56,626 nucleotides of DNA, from the NCBI GenBank assembly GCA_035546535.1, contig DASZWQ010000048.1, positions 1-56,626 of the forward strand, given 5' to 3'. The notes under the pieces are model-generated. The model was not told where the DNA came from. It saw nothing but the letters and a program-made list of their open reading frames with translations, and searched no databases. The stretch is from Pirellulales bacterium. GTDB lineage: Bacteria > Planctomycetota > Planctomycetia > Pirellulales > JACPPG01. Both the position numbers and the translations under genes were made by a program. Positions 39,616-50,645 of the stretch are shown in pieces (the stretch's first letter is position 1; each line of letters begins with the position of its first letter).

Positions 39616-39963
39616 TCATACTGCCTCGGGGCCTTCCATCACGTCGCTCAGCCGCACCACTTGTTCCGCCGGCAACACCCAAATCTTGCCGTCGCCGATG
39701 CTTCCCTCGGGCCCCGTGCGGGCAACACTGGCGATGCAATCGACCGTGCGGTCGACGAAATCGTCGTTCACAAGGATCTCGAGCTCGATTTTGCGCAGCA
39801 GGTTCGTCTTGTATTCGTGGCCGCGGTACATCGCCGTGCGACCGCGTTGCTGACCATAGCCCTGGGCATCGCACACGGTCATCCGCGTGACGCCGATTTT
39901 CACAAGCGCCTCGCGCAGCGGATCGAGCTTCGTCGGCTGAATGATGGCGATGATAAGCTTCAC
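39616..39963 (-). CDS. PII signal transduction protein
   Basis: 115 residues from GTG 39963, which yields the canonical start MKLIIAIIQPTKLDPLREAL. The T-loop has Y51 (YRGHEY), the site of uridylylation in many members, and the C-terminal signature TGPEGSIGDGKIWVLP is intact. PII senses ATP/ADP and 2-oxoglutarate and controls nitrogen targets. No ammonium transporter or glutamine synthetase gene is nearby; the pseudo-receiver downstream is the only close partner, so GlnB versus GlnK cannot be decided. Confidence 0.95.
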   Translation of the reverse strand: MKLIIAIIQPTKLDPLREALVKIGVTRMTVCDAQGYGQQRGRTAMYRGHEYKTNLLRKIELEILVNDDFVDRTVDCIASVARTGPEGSIGDGKIWVLPAEQVVRLSDVMEGPEAV

Positions 39964-40141
39964 ATCAACAATCCGGCTGCGAACGTCCGGGAGCAAAGGC
40001 TCGGTCTCCGCTGGTCAGACCTGGCCGGCGGCGACACCCTCAAAATAACGAGCCGGTGACGTAAAGAATAGCCCGCGCAGCGCCGCTTTTACCGATGGGC
40101 GGTCGCGCTTCTTACGACGCTTTCTAAATTGTCAGCCTTCC

Positions 40142-42832
40142 CTACGGCGTCGAGGTCACCAATCGCGCTTCGAGCACCTTGCCGATGCGCTCCGACGATT
40201 CGGTCAGGTGCGCACGCGTATAAGTGTCGAGCTTTGGGTTGTTCTCCAGCACCTTCTTGATCTTGGCGTTCAGGCCCGATAGCTCGGCGTAAGCCACGGT
40301 CTGGCAATCCTCGGGCACGCCACGCTGACCGAGCGCCATGCTGGCCAGCCGCTTCAAGTAGATACGCTGCAAGTTACGGCGCAGGCTGCTGATGGCGGGC
40401 TTGCGATTGCTGTAATCACCTTGTGGCAGGGCGTCGATCTCGGCGAAAATCGAGCCCGTCAGATGCGTGAGAAGTTCGGCCGTGGTGAAAGCGTCCTGGT
40501 CGGCCGGAATCTTCAGCTCGGCGTCGTGCAGCCGGTGCAACGTCAACGAACCCAACAGTTGCGATAGCACGCGGTCCTGCCACATGCTGATCACTTCATG
40601 CACGGCGTAATCGCTACGCAGCGGTATGTCGCTGCCCCAGTGGTTCCAGTGGCTCGAAGCCAGGTGATTGTACAGCTCGGGCGGAAAGTTGAACGGCTTG
40701 TCGCTGAACACCAATTGCTCGAGCAGGCCGAGCGCCTCGCGCTGCTTGGCGACGGGAACGATCAGGTACGGCGCTCGTGCGTTCGGATCTCCCTTGTGAT
40801 CGCGATGGACGTTGACGCCGCCGATATAACGCGCCGCAAAGAACACGGCACGTCCGTAATTCGCCAACAGTACTCCGAAGGCCTGACGCGCCCGTTCGTA
40901 GCCGTCGCCGTTCTCGGTGACGCGATCGACCAGGCCCGGCCAAAGCTCCGAGATCAGCTTGGTGCGATCCTTGGCATACTCGACGGGGTCGCTGCCCAAG
41001 TCGAACCGGTTAGCCAATGGATCCGAGTCGATGCCGCGCGTGTCTTCGTCCGTGGCGTAGGCCAACAGCGGCTCGGCCGAGCGCGAGGCAATCTTCTTCA
41101 ACTCGGCCACTTCCCCTTCGGTTCCACCGGAAAGGGGCTTGTAGGCGTATTCGATCGCCCACATGTCGTACGGGCCGATCGTCTGCGAATAGTAGTTCGA
41201 CTGTTTGAAATCCTTGCTGACGATATTGGCCGGCGAGTAGTCCATGACCGAGGCGGTCAGCCCGATCTCGCGCGCTTTCTCGGGATTGTTCAAGTCCGCG
41301 AGCGATACCGCGCTACTGGCCTTGAAGTTGTGGCGCAGGCCCAATGTGTGGCCGACTTCGTGCATGGTCACTTCCTTCAAACCCTGCATGATCAGTTTGT
41401 CTTGCTCTTTGACGGCTTCGGGGCCCAGGCCACGGGCCAAAAGCGCCACGCTGCCCAGCGCGAACTCGTGCGCCATGCCGTGGTTCAGCTCGCATTGGCA
41501 CATATAGCTGTGACGCAGATGTTCGGGCACGCGGGCCAGCCGCTCTTCGTATTCCTTCAGCTCGAGCGGGCCGCCGGTCAGGGCCTCGATCTTGCCGGTC
41601 GTGAAATTCTCGTAGTCGCGCTTCCAGAACTGGATGAAGTCGGCGTCGAAGATGATATCGGCGTCGAGAATCTGGCCCGTCGTCGGGTTGACGCGGCTGG
41701 GACCCATGGCGAAGCCGGCGCCGGCGGTGATCCAGCGGAAGAAGTTGTAATTGATGTTTTCCGGATCGGTGTCGTCCTTGTCGAGCTGCTGATGCACCTC
41801 GATCGCATTGACGAAGCCCGCCTTTTCGAAAGCCTTGTTCCATTCCAGGATGCCGTCGCTGATCGGCTTGCGATATTTGTATGGCACGGTCTTTTCGATG
41901 TAGAACATGATCGCCTTCTTCGGCGGCGAAAGCTCGGCCGACGGCTCGGCTTTCTGCAAATCCCAGCGATTCACGTAGCGGATGAAGCGGTCCTCGTCCG
42001 ACTTCTTGGAAAAGTCCTTGATCGCGGTCAGAAAATGGCCGACGCGATCGTCCGCCAGCCGCGGCTGGTAGCCGGTTTGCGGCAGCAAGCTGATCGAATA
42101 GTGGACGTTGATCGTGGCACCGCGGCTGTCGGGTACGGTGTCGAGCGAGAAGAACCCGCCCGATGCGTACGTCGCGGCCACTTCCAGCTCGACGTTCTCG
42201 GGCAGTCCCTTCACTTCGGCCCAGCTTGATTTGTTCGTGGCGAACGAAAATCCCGGTAGCGCGTGCGAGATCTGTGGCAGATCGCTCATGAAGACCGGCG
42301 TCAGGTCGACGACCAATCCGCCTGAGGGGCCAATCGTGGCAATCGGCAAGCTGAACAGCACACTATCGGTGTAGGCGAGCTTTACGGCGCGCTCTTCGGG
42401 GCTGCCGCTGGCGGCCTTGAAGCGTACGTTGCGCCGCACGATATGCACGTTGTCGTCCACGCGCCGGAATTGCCACAACCAATCGTCGCCGAAACCCCAG
42501 CTCATGCCGCCGATCAACGCCCCTTCGCCGATGCCGCGGGCGATCGAGATCAGCACGATAAAGTCACGGTCCATCTGGCTGCTGGTCAGCTCGGCGTAGA
42601 CCTTCTCGCCTTTGTGATGCAGCTTGATCAGGCCGTCGATCGCCTTGGCGTCCTTGAGCACGTCGGCGTAGGGAGGAAATTTCGGCTTCGGTGCCGACTT
42701 CTCAGCGGCCTTGGCGGCTTCCGCGGCCTTCTCCTTTTCCTTGTCGGCGGCCTCATCCGCTCGGGCGGGCAACGCGCTCGCAATAGCCAGAAGTGCCAAA
42801 AACGCGCCGAAAACGCGACCCTGCCTGGTCAT
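40142..42832 (-). CDS. Secreted Met-zincin metalloprotease, paralog of the one at 7255
   Basis: 896 residues with a signal peptide (GRVFGAFLALLAIASALPAR). Same order as the first copy: a low-complexity E/K/A-rich linker, the DUF5117-like region (FIVLISIARGIGEGALIGG), zinc site HEVGHTLGLRH starting at about H491, Met-turn VMDYSPANI and the DUF4953-like C-terminus. The region between DUF5117 and the zinc site is shorter by about 40 residues. Sequence identity is moderate, so the two are old paralogs with possibly different substrates. Confidence 0.9.
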   Translation of the reverse strand: MTRQGRVFGAFLALLAIASALPARADEAADKEKEKAAEAAKAAEKSAPKPKFPPYADVLKDAKAIDGLIKLHHKGEKVYAELTSSQMDRDFIVLISIARGIGEGALIGGMSWGFGDDWLWQFRRVDDNVHIVRRNVRFKAASGSPEERAVKLAYTDSVLFSLPIATIGPSGGLVVDLTPVFMSDLPQISHALPGFSFATNKSSWAEVKGLPENVELEVAATYASGGFFSLDTVPDSRGATINVHYSISLLPQTGYQPRLADDRVGHFLTAIKDFSKKSDEDRFIRYVNRWDLQKAEPSAELSPPKKAIMFYIEKTVPYKYRKPISDGILEWNKAFEKAGFVNAIEVHQQLDKDDTDPENINYNFFRWITAGAGFAMGPSRVNPTTGQILDADIIFDADFIQFWKRDYENFTTGKIEALTGGPLELKEYEERLARVPEHLRHSYMCQCELNHGMAHEFALGSVALLARGLGPEAVKEQDKLIMQGLKEVTMHEVGHTLGLRHNFKASSAVSLADLNNPEKAREIGLTASVMDYSPANIVSKDFKQSNYYSQTIGPYDMWAIEYAYKPLSGGTEGEVAELKKIASRSAEPLLAYATDEDTRGIDSDPLANRFDLGSDPVEYAKDRTKLISELWPGLVDRVTENGDGYERARQAFGVLLANYGRAVFFAARYIGGVNVHRDHKGDPNARAPYLIVPVAKQREALGLLEQLVFSDKPFNFPPELYNHLASSHWNHWGSDIPLRSDYAVHEVISMWQDRVLSQLLGSLTLHRLHDAELKIPADQDAFTTAELLTHLTGSIFAEIDALPQGDYSNRKPAISSLRRNLQRIYLKRLASMALGQRGVPEDCQTVAYAELSGLNAKIKKVLENNPKLDTYTRAHLTESSERIGKVLEARLVTSTP

Positions 42833-43142
42833 CGATGAAATTCCTTGAATGGGTGAAGAGCAAAACAGGCGAGATAGCCGCCGCAGCGAGAACCCCTAAC
42901 GGCGGCGCGGGATCACTTTCATCTTAACCAGCCAGGAAAAGCAGGCAAACTATCTGCGGGACCTGTGCCGGCGAGGAAACGGGTGACGGACAAGCCATAA
43001 ACGCCGGTTGTACCGCCTGAACCGGGCCCATACCCGACGGTTGCCACAGCCCGGCCGCATCTTTCGCCGGGGCTCGGATGCCCCGCATCCCGCTCACATG
43101 CGGACAGGCCGCCACTGGCGCCGGAGCGACTGAGGCTTTTCG

Positions 43143-43175
43143 GGGTGCCACTGTCGGCTCGCTTTACCAGCGCCG
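43143..43175. repeat. Half copy of family A repeat
   Basis: GGTGCCACTGTCGGCTCGCT plus TTACCAGC resembles the first hairpin only. It lies in the 372-base gap 42833-43204, where I see no gene. Confidence 0.5.
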
Positions 43176-43204
43176 TGTCGTACGCGCAAGCGCGGGCCAG
43201 ACGG

Positions 43205-44140
43205 CTAGTCAAGCCCGCAGGCCCGCTCGATTTCCTCGCGTGTCGCGAGTGAGGCAATCGCCCCAGGTCGTGTTACCGAAATTGCCGCGGCGGCCGCGGC
43301 CCAGTGCGTCGCTTCGACAAGGGACTTCCCCTCGGTCAGGGCAACAGCCAGGGCGCCGTTGAAAGCATCGCCGGCGGCCGTGGTGTCGACGGCCTTCGCC
43401 TCTCGGGCTGGGACGTGCGTTGTCTCCTCGGCAACCAATTGGCAACCGTCCGCGCCGCAGGTCACGATCACGGCGCCGGCCCCGCGCTTGCGCAAAACTT
43501 GCGCGGCCGCGATGGGCGAAATGTCGTTGCTCGTCGTACCGACAAGCGCGGCGGCCTCGACTTCGTTGGGCGTAAGGATGTCGACAAGTTCCAGCAGCTC
43601 GGTGCGTCCCGCTTCGCGACAGACCGGCGCAGGATTCAAGATCGTCAACACGCCGTGCCCTCGGGCAAGGCGCAGCGCGCGCTCAATCGTGGCCAGAGGG
43701 CTTTCCAGGCAAGCGAGGAGCACGCGTGTGGCGCGCCACACTGAAGCGGGCAACTCCTCCACGATTTCGACGCCGAGAGCCGCATTCGCGCCGGATGCCA
43801 CGCTGATCATGTTCTCGCCCGTCGCGTCGACCGTGATCAGGGCGACACCCGTCGCTTGGTCTTTCAAAGTCCGCAGGCGGTCGAGCGCGAGGTTCTTCTC
43901 GCGCGCGAGGGTCGCGCAGGCTTCACGCCCGTAGGCGTCCGCACCGACAGCGGCCAGGAACGTGACAGGTGCTTGCGCGGCTCGGGCGGCGGCGACGGCC
44001 TGGTTGGCTCCCTTTCCGCCCAGGTTCGTCAAGAAGGTGCCGCCCAGCACGGTTTCGCCTGGGCGTGGCATGCGCGGCACGCGGACGACCAGGTCCATGT
44101 TGACCGAGCCGAGGACGAGAATGCGCTTCCGTTCTGGCAT
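43205..44140 (-). CDS. Ribokinase-like PfkB carbohydrate kinase
   Basis: 311 residues from ATG 44140; the longer frame overlaps the preceding gene and was rejected. Motifs are GSVNMDLVVRVPRMPRPGET, GGKGANQAVAAARA and DTTAAGDAFNGALAVALTEG, whose last aspartate is the catalytic base (TAAGD where TGAGD is usual). It would phosphorylate ribose or a related sugar with ATP. It starts 7 bases after the stop of the secreted domain protein. Confidence 0.92.
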   Translation of the reverse strand: MPERKRILVLGSVNMDLVVRVPRMPRPGETVLGGTFLTNLGGKGANQAVAAARAAQAPVTFLAAVGADAYGREACATLAREKNLALDRLRTLKDQATGVALITVDATGENMISVASGANAALGVEIVEELPASVWRATRVLLACLESPLATIERALRLARGHGVLTILNPAPVCREAGRTELLELVDILTPNEVEAAALVGTTSNDISPIAAAQVLRKRGAGAVIVTCGADGCQLVAEETTHVPAREAKAVDTTAAGDAFNGALAVALTEGKSLVEATHWAAAAAAISVTRPGAIASLATREEIERACGLD

Positions 44141-44147
44141 CAGACGA

Positions 44148-44987
44148 CTATCGGAGTGGAACGATGTAATAGACGCTTCCGTTGATGGATTCACGACCCC
44201 AATTCGGCGGAGCGTTACCATTGAACGGAATAACGGGGGCCGCTGCCGAGTTTCCAAGGCGCCTCCGTGCTGTGCCCGCCTTCGTATCTTTCGCAGGAGC
44301 TTCGTCCGTCTCTGCCAAATCTGCCGTCATGGCAAGGCAGAACGGTGCCCCGTGCGTTTCATCTTTGCGCCCCACGAAGTCTATTCTCATGACCACTCGA
44401 TCAGGCTTGGGATTTGTCCAGGTCGAAGCATAGAGCCGCAGATGGCAGTCTACGCTGGTCGCGAAGTCGTTATCACCTTTCCACACAACCTTCGCTTTGG
44501 CCGGTTCTTTTTCACCGTCGACATAAAACCAATCACAAACGTCCTCTCCGTAGACGATTGGTATTCGCTCCGTGCTTTGGTCTTCATAGTGGACCAGGTA
44601 ATGGCCAATTTCGGTTCCGTCGTCGATGCGCCACTCGCTCCCTTCCTCGTTCGGTCCACCGCCAAAGCAGGTCGCGTGGAGAATGTGCAACTTCGAGATT
44701 CGCTGTTTTACCTTGATCCCTTCCATGTGGGCCGGCAGGGTATCCAAGGTCTTACTGCCGAGTTGAATCAGTCTTGGGCCGATCTTGAAGTCGATGCCTC
44801 CCAGCGTTTGCTTGCCCCGTGGTAGTTGGCCGAGACTGTTCCCCTCGAACCCTCGTCCCTGGTTGTCATCGAGCTTGCGATTGCCGTAGGGTTCGAGATC
44901 AACAAAGAAAGCGAGGGGCTTTTCAACCGCCGAAGCGGGTATCGCGCACACGCAAGTCACGGCAACCACGCGGCATAATGTCTTCAT
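44148..44987 (-). CDS. Secreted protein with planctomycete HATG-type beta-sandwich domain
   Basis: 279 residues from ATG 44987, with GAGGAGG upstream; the frame extends to 45125 without support. Signal peptide VVAVTCVCAIPASA. The central region has the pattern FDFKIGPRLIQLGSK-like, then ISKLHILHATCFGGG, IGHYLVHYEDQSTERIPIVY and GEDVCDWFYVDG, a domain I have seen attached to FecR, kinase and protease proteins in this phylum. Function unknown. Confidence 0.75.
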   Translation of the reverse strand: MKTLCRVVAVTCVCAIPASAVEKPLAFFVDLEPYGNRKLDDNQGRGFEGNSLGQLPRGKQTLGGIDFKIGPRLIQLGSKTLDTLPAHMEGIKVKQRISKLHILHATCFGGGPNEEGSEWRIDDGTEIGHYLVHYEDQSTERIPIVYGEDVCDWFYVDGEKEPAKAKVVWKGDNDFATSVDCHLRLYASTWTNPKPDRVVMRIDFVGRKDETHGAPFCLAMTADLAETDEAPAKDTKAGTARRRLGNSAAAPVIPFNGNAPPNWGRESINGSVYYIVPLR

Positions 44988-45136
44988 CGAACGCCTCCTC
45001 TTCTTGTTTTTTTCAACAGGCGTTTCGTAACTAGCGCATGATACCGCGGGCCCAGTTGTCAGGGCAAAGTTAAAAGCTCGACAGCTAGCTCGAAGCTGAT
45101 GCATGCTGGCTCGGCAGGTGCGCACTTAGCCGATTC

Positions 45137-46549
<1,413 letters not shown>

Positions 46550-46573
46550 GCGCGGCACCCATCAACAAATCGC

Positions 46574-48859
46574 CTAGCGCCGGTCGCGATTCTTCTTTTT
46601 GCTCGTGCGTGAGCCATTGCTGCCATTCGCTGGAGAACGTGGCCCGACGCGCTCCAGCACCGGCGCTGCTGGAGCATTCTTGGGAGGCGTGCTACGCGGC
46701 AGTAGCTTGCGTTCTGCGATGCCCCACAAGCTCGATGCGATGAAGTACAGGCACAGTCCGCTGGCGACTTTGAAGAACATCACGCCCATGAAGATCATCA
46801 TGTATTGCATGACCTTCTGCTGCATGGCGGCCTGCTCGTCGGTCGGCGGCGACATGAACATCTTTTGCTGCCAGATGAACAGCCCGATCGTCAGGCACGG
46901 CAGCAGATTGAAATAGGGGCCCAACCAGCCGCTGGGCCCGGCCACGAAAGCCGGCATCACGTTTTGCCAGTTCCACAACATGTCGGGCGCGGCCAGGTTC
47001 GAGCACCAGCGGATCGACTCGCTCAGCAAGGGCGCACCGCGCAATTCCACATCCACGGCCAGCGAGCGGTACAGCCCCAAAAAGATCGGCAACTGCAGGA
47101 AGACGGGCAAGCAGCCGGCCAGCGGATTGTAATTGTGCTTTTTGAAGAGCTCTTGCTGCGCCTTGGTGCGGGCTTCGATGTTGCCCTTGTACTTTTCCTG
47201 GATGCGCTTGATCTCCGGTTGCAGCTCCTGCATCTTCTGCGCGCCCAACGCCTGGCGGCGGCTGAGCGGGAACATCAGCGACCGCACGAGCACCGTGAGC
47301 ATGATGATCGCGATGCCGTAGTTCGGGATGATGCGATAGAAGAAGTGCAACACGTCGAGCATGGGCGCCGCGACGAAGCCAAACCAGCCGTAATACACCA
47401 GGTTTCCCAGCCCGTATTGCGACAACAGCGCCGGGCGTTTGGGTCCGGCGAAGATCTTGTAATCTTCGGTCGATGCAGCAGCCGGCTCAATCGTGGCGAC
47501 CTTGCTCGTCAGGCGAAACGAGACGTTGGTACGGTTCAGCTTCGTGCGATCTTCGGGCGCCTCGCCCACGCGAATGGGAATCGCCCGGCCATAGTCGGCG
47601 GCATGATCTGGAGCGGGCAAGAGCGCCACGGCGAAATACTGCGCGTCGACGCCGATGTATTCCAGCGGTTCGTCTTGCCAGGGGGTAGGATTCGCTTCCT
47701 CGGCGATCGTCGTGGCGCTGACCAGTCCCGTGCGCCGGCGACCATCGACCATGAAGCCTACGGCCACGTCGCGCATGCCGGCACCGCCGCGCCAGTTGGG
47801 GCTCATCTTCGTCGCATACCACGCCCCTTCGAGCGGCAGTCCGTTAGGCCCATCGAGCCGCCAGGCGACTTTTCGCGCCGTTGTCCCGGTGTTGCGCACT
47901 TCGACGCTGAAATCCAAGTGATAGGCGGGCGCCGACGGGTCCTCGACGTCAGCCGGGGCGACTTTGGCCAGGCGGAATTTCTTGACGATCGACAAACCGA
48001 ACTCGGTCGCGTCGTATTGAAACGCGATCTCGCTCTCGTCAGCCTGCGGCAAAGCTTGCCAATTACCGCTCAGCATGTCGAGACCGGCCAGCTCTTTGGC
48101 GTCCTTGGCGATTTTCTTGCCGTCGACACTCTCGAGCGTTAGCAAGAACGACAACGGATCGAGCGACTCGGGCCGGACGATTTCCATCGGGCGGCGGCGG
48201 AGCGTGCCCGTCAGCTCTTGCGGCGCCGGCTTCTCGCCGCCGGCCTCGCGCTCGATCGCCAGCGTGAACGTTTGCCCTGGCTCGGTCGTTTTCAGCACTT
48301 CGTAGAATTCGATCGGACCGACCACCTGCTGGCCATTAATGGCCGTGATCACGTCATTCACTTTCAGGCCGGCCGCGGCCGCGGGCGTGCCAGGACCAAC
48401 GACGCGCACCAAGGTACCGGAACGATTATCCGGCGGCATGGTCAGATCGAGCTGACCGAGGTAGCCGCTGCGATCCTCTTGATCGAGATATCGCGGGCTG
48501 GTGAGCTCGATGCGTTCGACGGCCGCGCCCGTGTTGAGCAGCGTCACCAGTTCGCGGTAGCCGGTGGCCGGATCGAGTGAGCCCAGCGTGTAGCGCTGCT
48601 CGGGCACCATCGGCTTGGGGGCAGCCGGCTGCTGGGGCGCTGCATCCGCGTCGGCCGGTTTTTCGCCTCCGGCCTTGTCGGCGGCAGCCACTTCTTGCGC
48701 CGCCAGTTCGTCCGCCGCCTTCTGGTCGGCCGTTTTCTCTTCCGGCTCGGCGGCCTTTTGCTGCTGCGGCTGCGGCGGTTGCAGCCACCGCATAATCATC
48801 ATGTTCGCCGAAAGCACGACGAACGAAAGCATGAGAAACGTGAGGAATCGCTTGTCCAT
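46574..48859 (-). CDS. yidC: Membrane protein insertase YidC with an internal PDZ domain
   Basis: 761 residues, longer than the 540-560 usual in proteobacteria. Order: N-terminal anchor (FLTFLMLSFVVLSANMMIMR), a Q/A/E/P-rich linker to about residue 85, a PDZ-like domain at about 130-215 (core GTPAAAAGLKVNDVITAING, QQVVGPIEFYEVLKTTEPGQ), the periplasmic beta domain, then the five-span insertase core from about residue 510 (NYGIAIIMLTVLVRSLMFPL with the groove Arg, PVFLQLPIFLGLYRSLAVDV) and a basic tail (SRTSKKKNRDRR). It inserts and folds membrane proteins with or without Sec. Reading frame is continuous across the PDZ insert. Confidence 0.96.
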   Translation of the reverse strand: MDKRFLTFLMLSFVVLSANMMIMRWLQPPQPQQQKAAEPEEKTADQKAADELAAQEVAAADKAGGEKPADADAAPQQPAAPKPMVPEQRYTLGSLDPATGYRELVTLLNTGAAVERIELTSPRYLDQEDRSGYLGQLDLTMPPDNRSGTLVRVVGPGTPAAAAGLKVNDVITAINGQQVVGPIEFYEVLKTTEPGQTFTLAIEREAGGEKPAPQELTGTLRRRPMEIVRPESLDPLSFLLTLESVDGKKIAKDAKELAGLDMLSGNWQALPQADESEIAFQYDATEFGLSIVKKFRLAKVAPADVEDPSAPAYHLDFSVEVRNTGTTARKVAWRLDGPNGLPLEGAWYATKMSPNWRGGAGMRDVAVGFMVDGRRRTGLVSATTIAEEANPTPWQDEPLEYIGVDAQYFAVALLPAPDHAADYGRAIPIRVGEAPEDRTKLNRTNVSFRLTSKVATIEPAAASTEDYKIFAGPKRPALLSQYGLGNLVYYGWFGFVAAPMLDVLHFFYRIIPNYGIAIIMLTVLVRSLMFPLSRRQALGAQKMQELQPEIKRIQEKYKGNIEARTKAQQELFKKHNYNPLAGCLPVFLQLPIFLGLYRSLAVDVELRGAPLLSESIRWCSNLAAPDMLWNWQNVMPAFVAGPSGWLGPYFNLLPCLTIGLFIWQQKMFMSPPTDEQAAMQQKVMQYMMIFMGVMFFKVASGLCLYFIASSLWGIAERKLLPRSTPPKNAPAAPVLERVGPRSPANGSNGSRTSKKKNRDRR

Positions 48860-48971
48860 TCCCTGCGTCCTTCTTAGCCGCCTGAGCGACTGTTTGTGCT
48901 GACTTGTCCTGGCAAAGGGGCACGGCGCGGAAGTACGCTATTACCGTCCGCCCCGGCACGACACCACGCCG

Positions 48972-49721
48972 TTAGCGACCATCGCGCAGCCGGTCGCCCA
49001 AAAAGTTATCCAGCTCGGGCGTCTCGTAGATCTTTACGATCGTTTTTTCCACCGGATACTCCACGCGCCGGAAGGTCACCAGGTCGTCCTCGATGACCAC
49101 GTAGCAGGCGCGCGGATCGCCGTCGCGAGGTTGGCCCACCGAGCCGACGTTGATCATCGTCTTCTCCGGGCCAAGCTGATGCTGGTAGCTAATCTCGTCG
49201 GGGCTGAGAAAATTCAAACTCTGCGTAAACACACCGGGCACGTGCGTGTGCCCCTGGAAGCAGTGGTGCTCGATCAAGGAAAAGATCTTTTCCATCTTCC
49301 GCTGGTTGTAGATGTCCTCGGGGAAGACGTATTCATTCAGCGGATTGCGGGCCGAGCCGTGTACGAACAAAAAGCCGTTCTCGCGCCGGTTGCGCGGCAA
49401 CTCACCGAGGAAGTCCCAGCGGCGGGCGTTGTCGGCCGGGCTGCCGAGCGGCTTTTCCAATTGCTCGCGCGTCCAGAAGATCGCCCGCTCGGCACCGGAG
49501 TTAAACCCCTCGGGATCGAACAAGGCTCCCTGGTCGTGGTTGCCCAGGATGCAGACGTTGACCTTCATGACCAGGTCAATGCATTCGCGGGGATTCGGCC
49601 CGTAGCCGATAATGTCCCCCAGGCAGTAGATTTCGTCGATCCCCTGCCGCCGGATATCGGCCAGCACCGCCTCGAGAGCTTCGAGGTTGCTGTGAATGTC
49701 GCTGATCAGGGCACGCTTCAC
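48972..49721 (-). CDS. Calcineurin-like metallophosphoesterase, YfcE/MJ0936 type
   Basis: 249 residues. Metal ligands are D8-x-H10 (SDIHSN), [16 protein letters not shown], and the two later His motifs HGS and GHTHVPG. The cap region [20 protein letters not shown] is typical of serine/threonine-phosphatase-like predicted phosphodiesterases. Substrate unknown. It lies 112 bases upstream of yidC in the same direction. Confidence 0.93.
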   Translation of the reverse strand: MKRALISDIHSNLEALEAVLADIRRQGIDEIYCLGDIIGYGPNPRECIDLVMKVNVCILGNHDQGALFDPEGFNSGAERAIFWTREQLEKPLGSPADNARRWDFLGELPRNRRENGFLFVHGSARNPLNEYVFPEDIYNQRKMEKIFSLIEHHCFQGHTHVPGVFTQSLNFLSPDEISYQHQLGPEKTMINVGSVGQPRDGDPRACYVVIEDDLVTFRRVEYPVEKTIVKIYETPELDNFLGDRLRDGR

Positions 49722-49948
49722 GAGAGCTGACCTTTTGTCGCCCAGGCGTCACATTAAGCGCGCGCGGCGAGGGAGCCGGGGACATTGTCACAAACCAATA
49801 CCGCAGTGTAAGTTAGCGTTTTCAGGCGGTCAAGGAGTCCGCGCCGGTGGCTATCTAACACGGCTCGGGCTGCACTGTTGCGGCGGCAGCCTTGTCCGCC
49901 TGCCATGCCGGACCGCCCGACAATTATACGGCATCCCCAGGTGTGTAA

Positions 49949-50632
49949 TTGCGAATCCTGGCCCTCGAAACGAGCGGTACCACCGGCAGCGTGGCCGCTT
50001 TTGACGATTCCCGGGCACTGTCCCAAGCGGCGCTTGATCCCGCCCTGCGCAGCGCGCGGACCTTGGCTCCCGCGATTGCCGAACTCCTCAAACAAGTGGC
50101 GTGGAAGCCGCGCGATGTGCAGATGGTTGCGGTGGGAGTCGGCCCGGGTTCGTTCACCGGTTTGCGCCTGGGAGTGATGACGGCCAAGGCGTTTGCCTAT
50201 GCCGTGGGTGCGCAGGTGCTCGCGATCAGCACGCTCGAAGCCATCGCACGAAATTCCGCTGACGGTGCTGGCCGGGTGGCCGTGGCCATCGACGCGCAGC
50301 GCGGCGAGGTGTACTGCGGTCGATACCACTTTCTTGCGGGCGGCGAAGTGGAGCGCGAAGCCGAGATCGCGATCATCTCGGTCGACGATTGGTTGGCTTC
50401 GCTCAATCAAGAAACGCTGGCGTCGGGGCCAGCGCTTGTAAAGCTTGCCGAACGTGTCAACGCCGCAGCGCATTTGGCGCCGCGGGACAAATGGCTTCCT
50501 GATGCGGCGGCGATCGGCCGGTTGGCCGCCCAGCGCGCGGCGCGCGGCGAAAGCGACGACTTGTGGTCGCTGGCGCCCTGCTATTTGCGCCGCAGCGCCG
50601 CCGAAGAGAAATGGGAAACGCGCGCGACCTGA
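49949..50632 (+). CDS. tsaB: tRNA threonylcarbamoyl-adenosine protein TsaB
   Basis: 227 residues from TTG 49949. Hallmarks are RILALETSGTTGSVAAFD and GVGPGSFTGLRLGVMTAKAF. TsaB is a catalytically inactive paralog of TsaD and scaffolds the t6A37 tRNA enzyme. The ribosome site is weak (CCAGG), in keeping with the TTG start. Divergent from the phosphoesterase and convergent with the lipoprotein. Confidence 0.93.
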   Translation: MRILALETSGTTGSVAAFDDSRALSQAALDPALRSARTLAPAIAELLKQVAWKPRDVQMVAVGVGPGSFTGLRLGVMTAKAFAYAVGAQVLAISTLEAIARNSADGAGRVAVAIDAQRGEVYCGRYHFLAGGEVEREAEIAIISVDDWLASLNQETLASGPALVKLAERVNAAAHLAPRDKWLPDAAAIGRLAAQRAARGESDDLWSLAPCYLRRSAAEEKWETRAT

Positions 50633-50645
50633 ACGCGTGCGGCGA

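Noticed and set aside
40598..42229. 543-codon plus-strand open frame opposite the second Met-zincin
   Set aside because: It is antisense to a gene with clear motifs; long opposite frames are common at this GC content and its product shows no family features.
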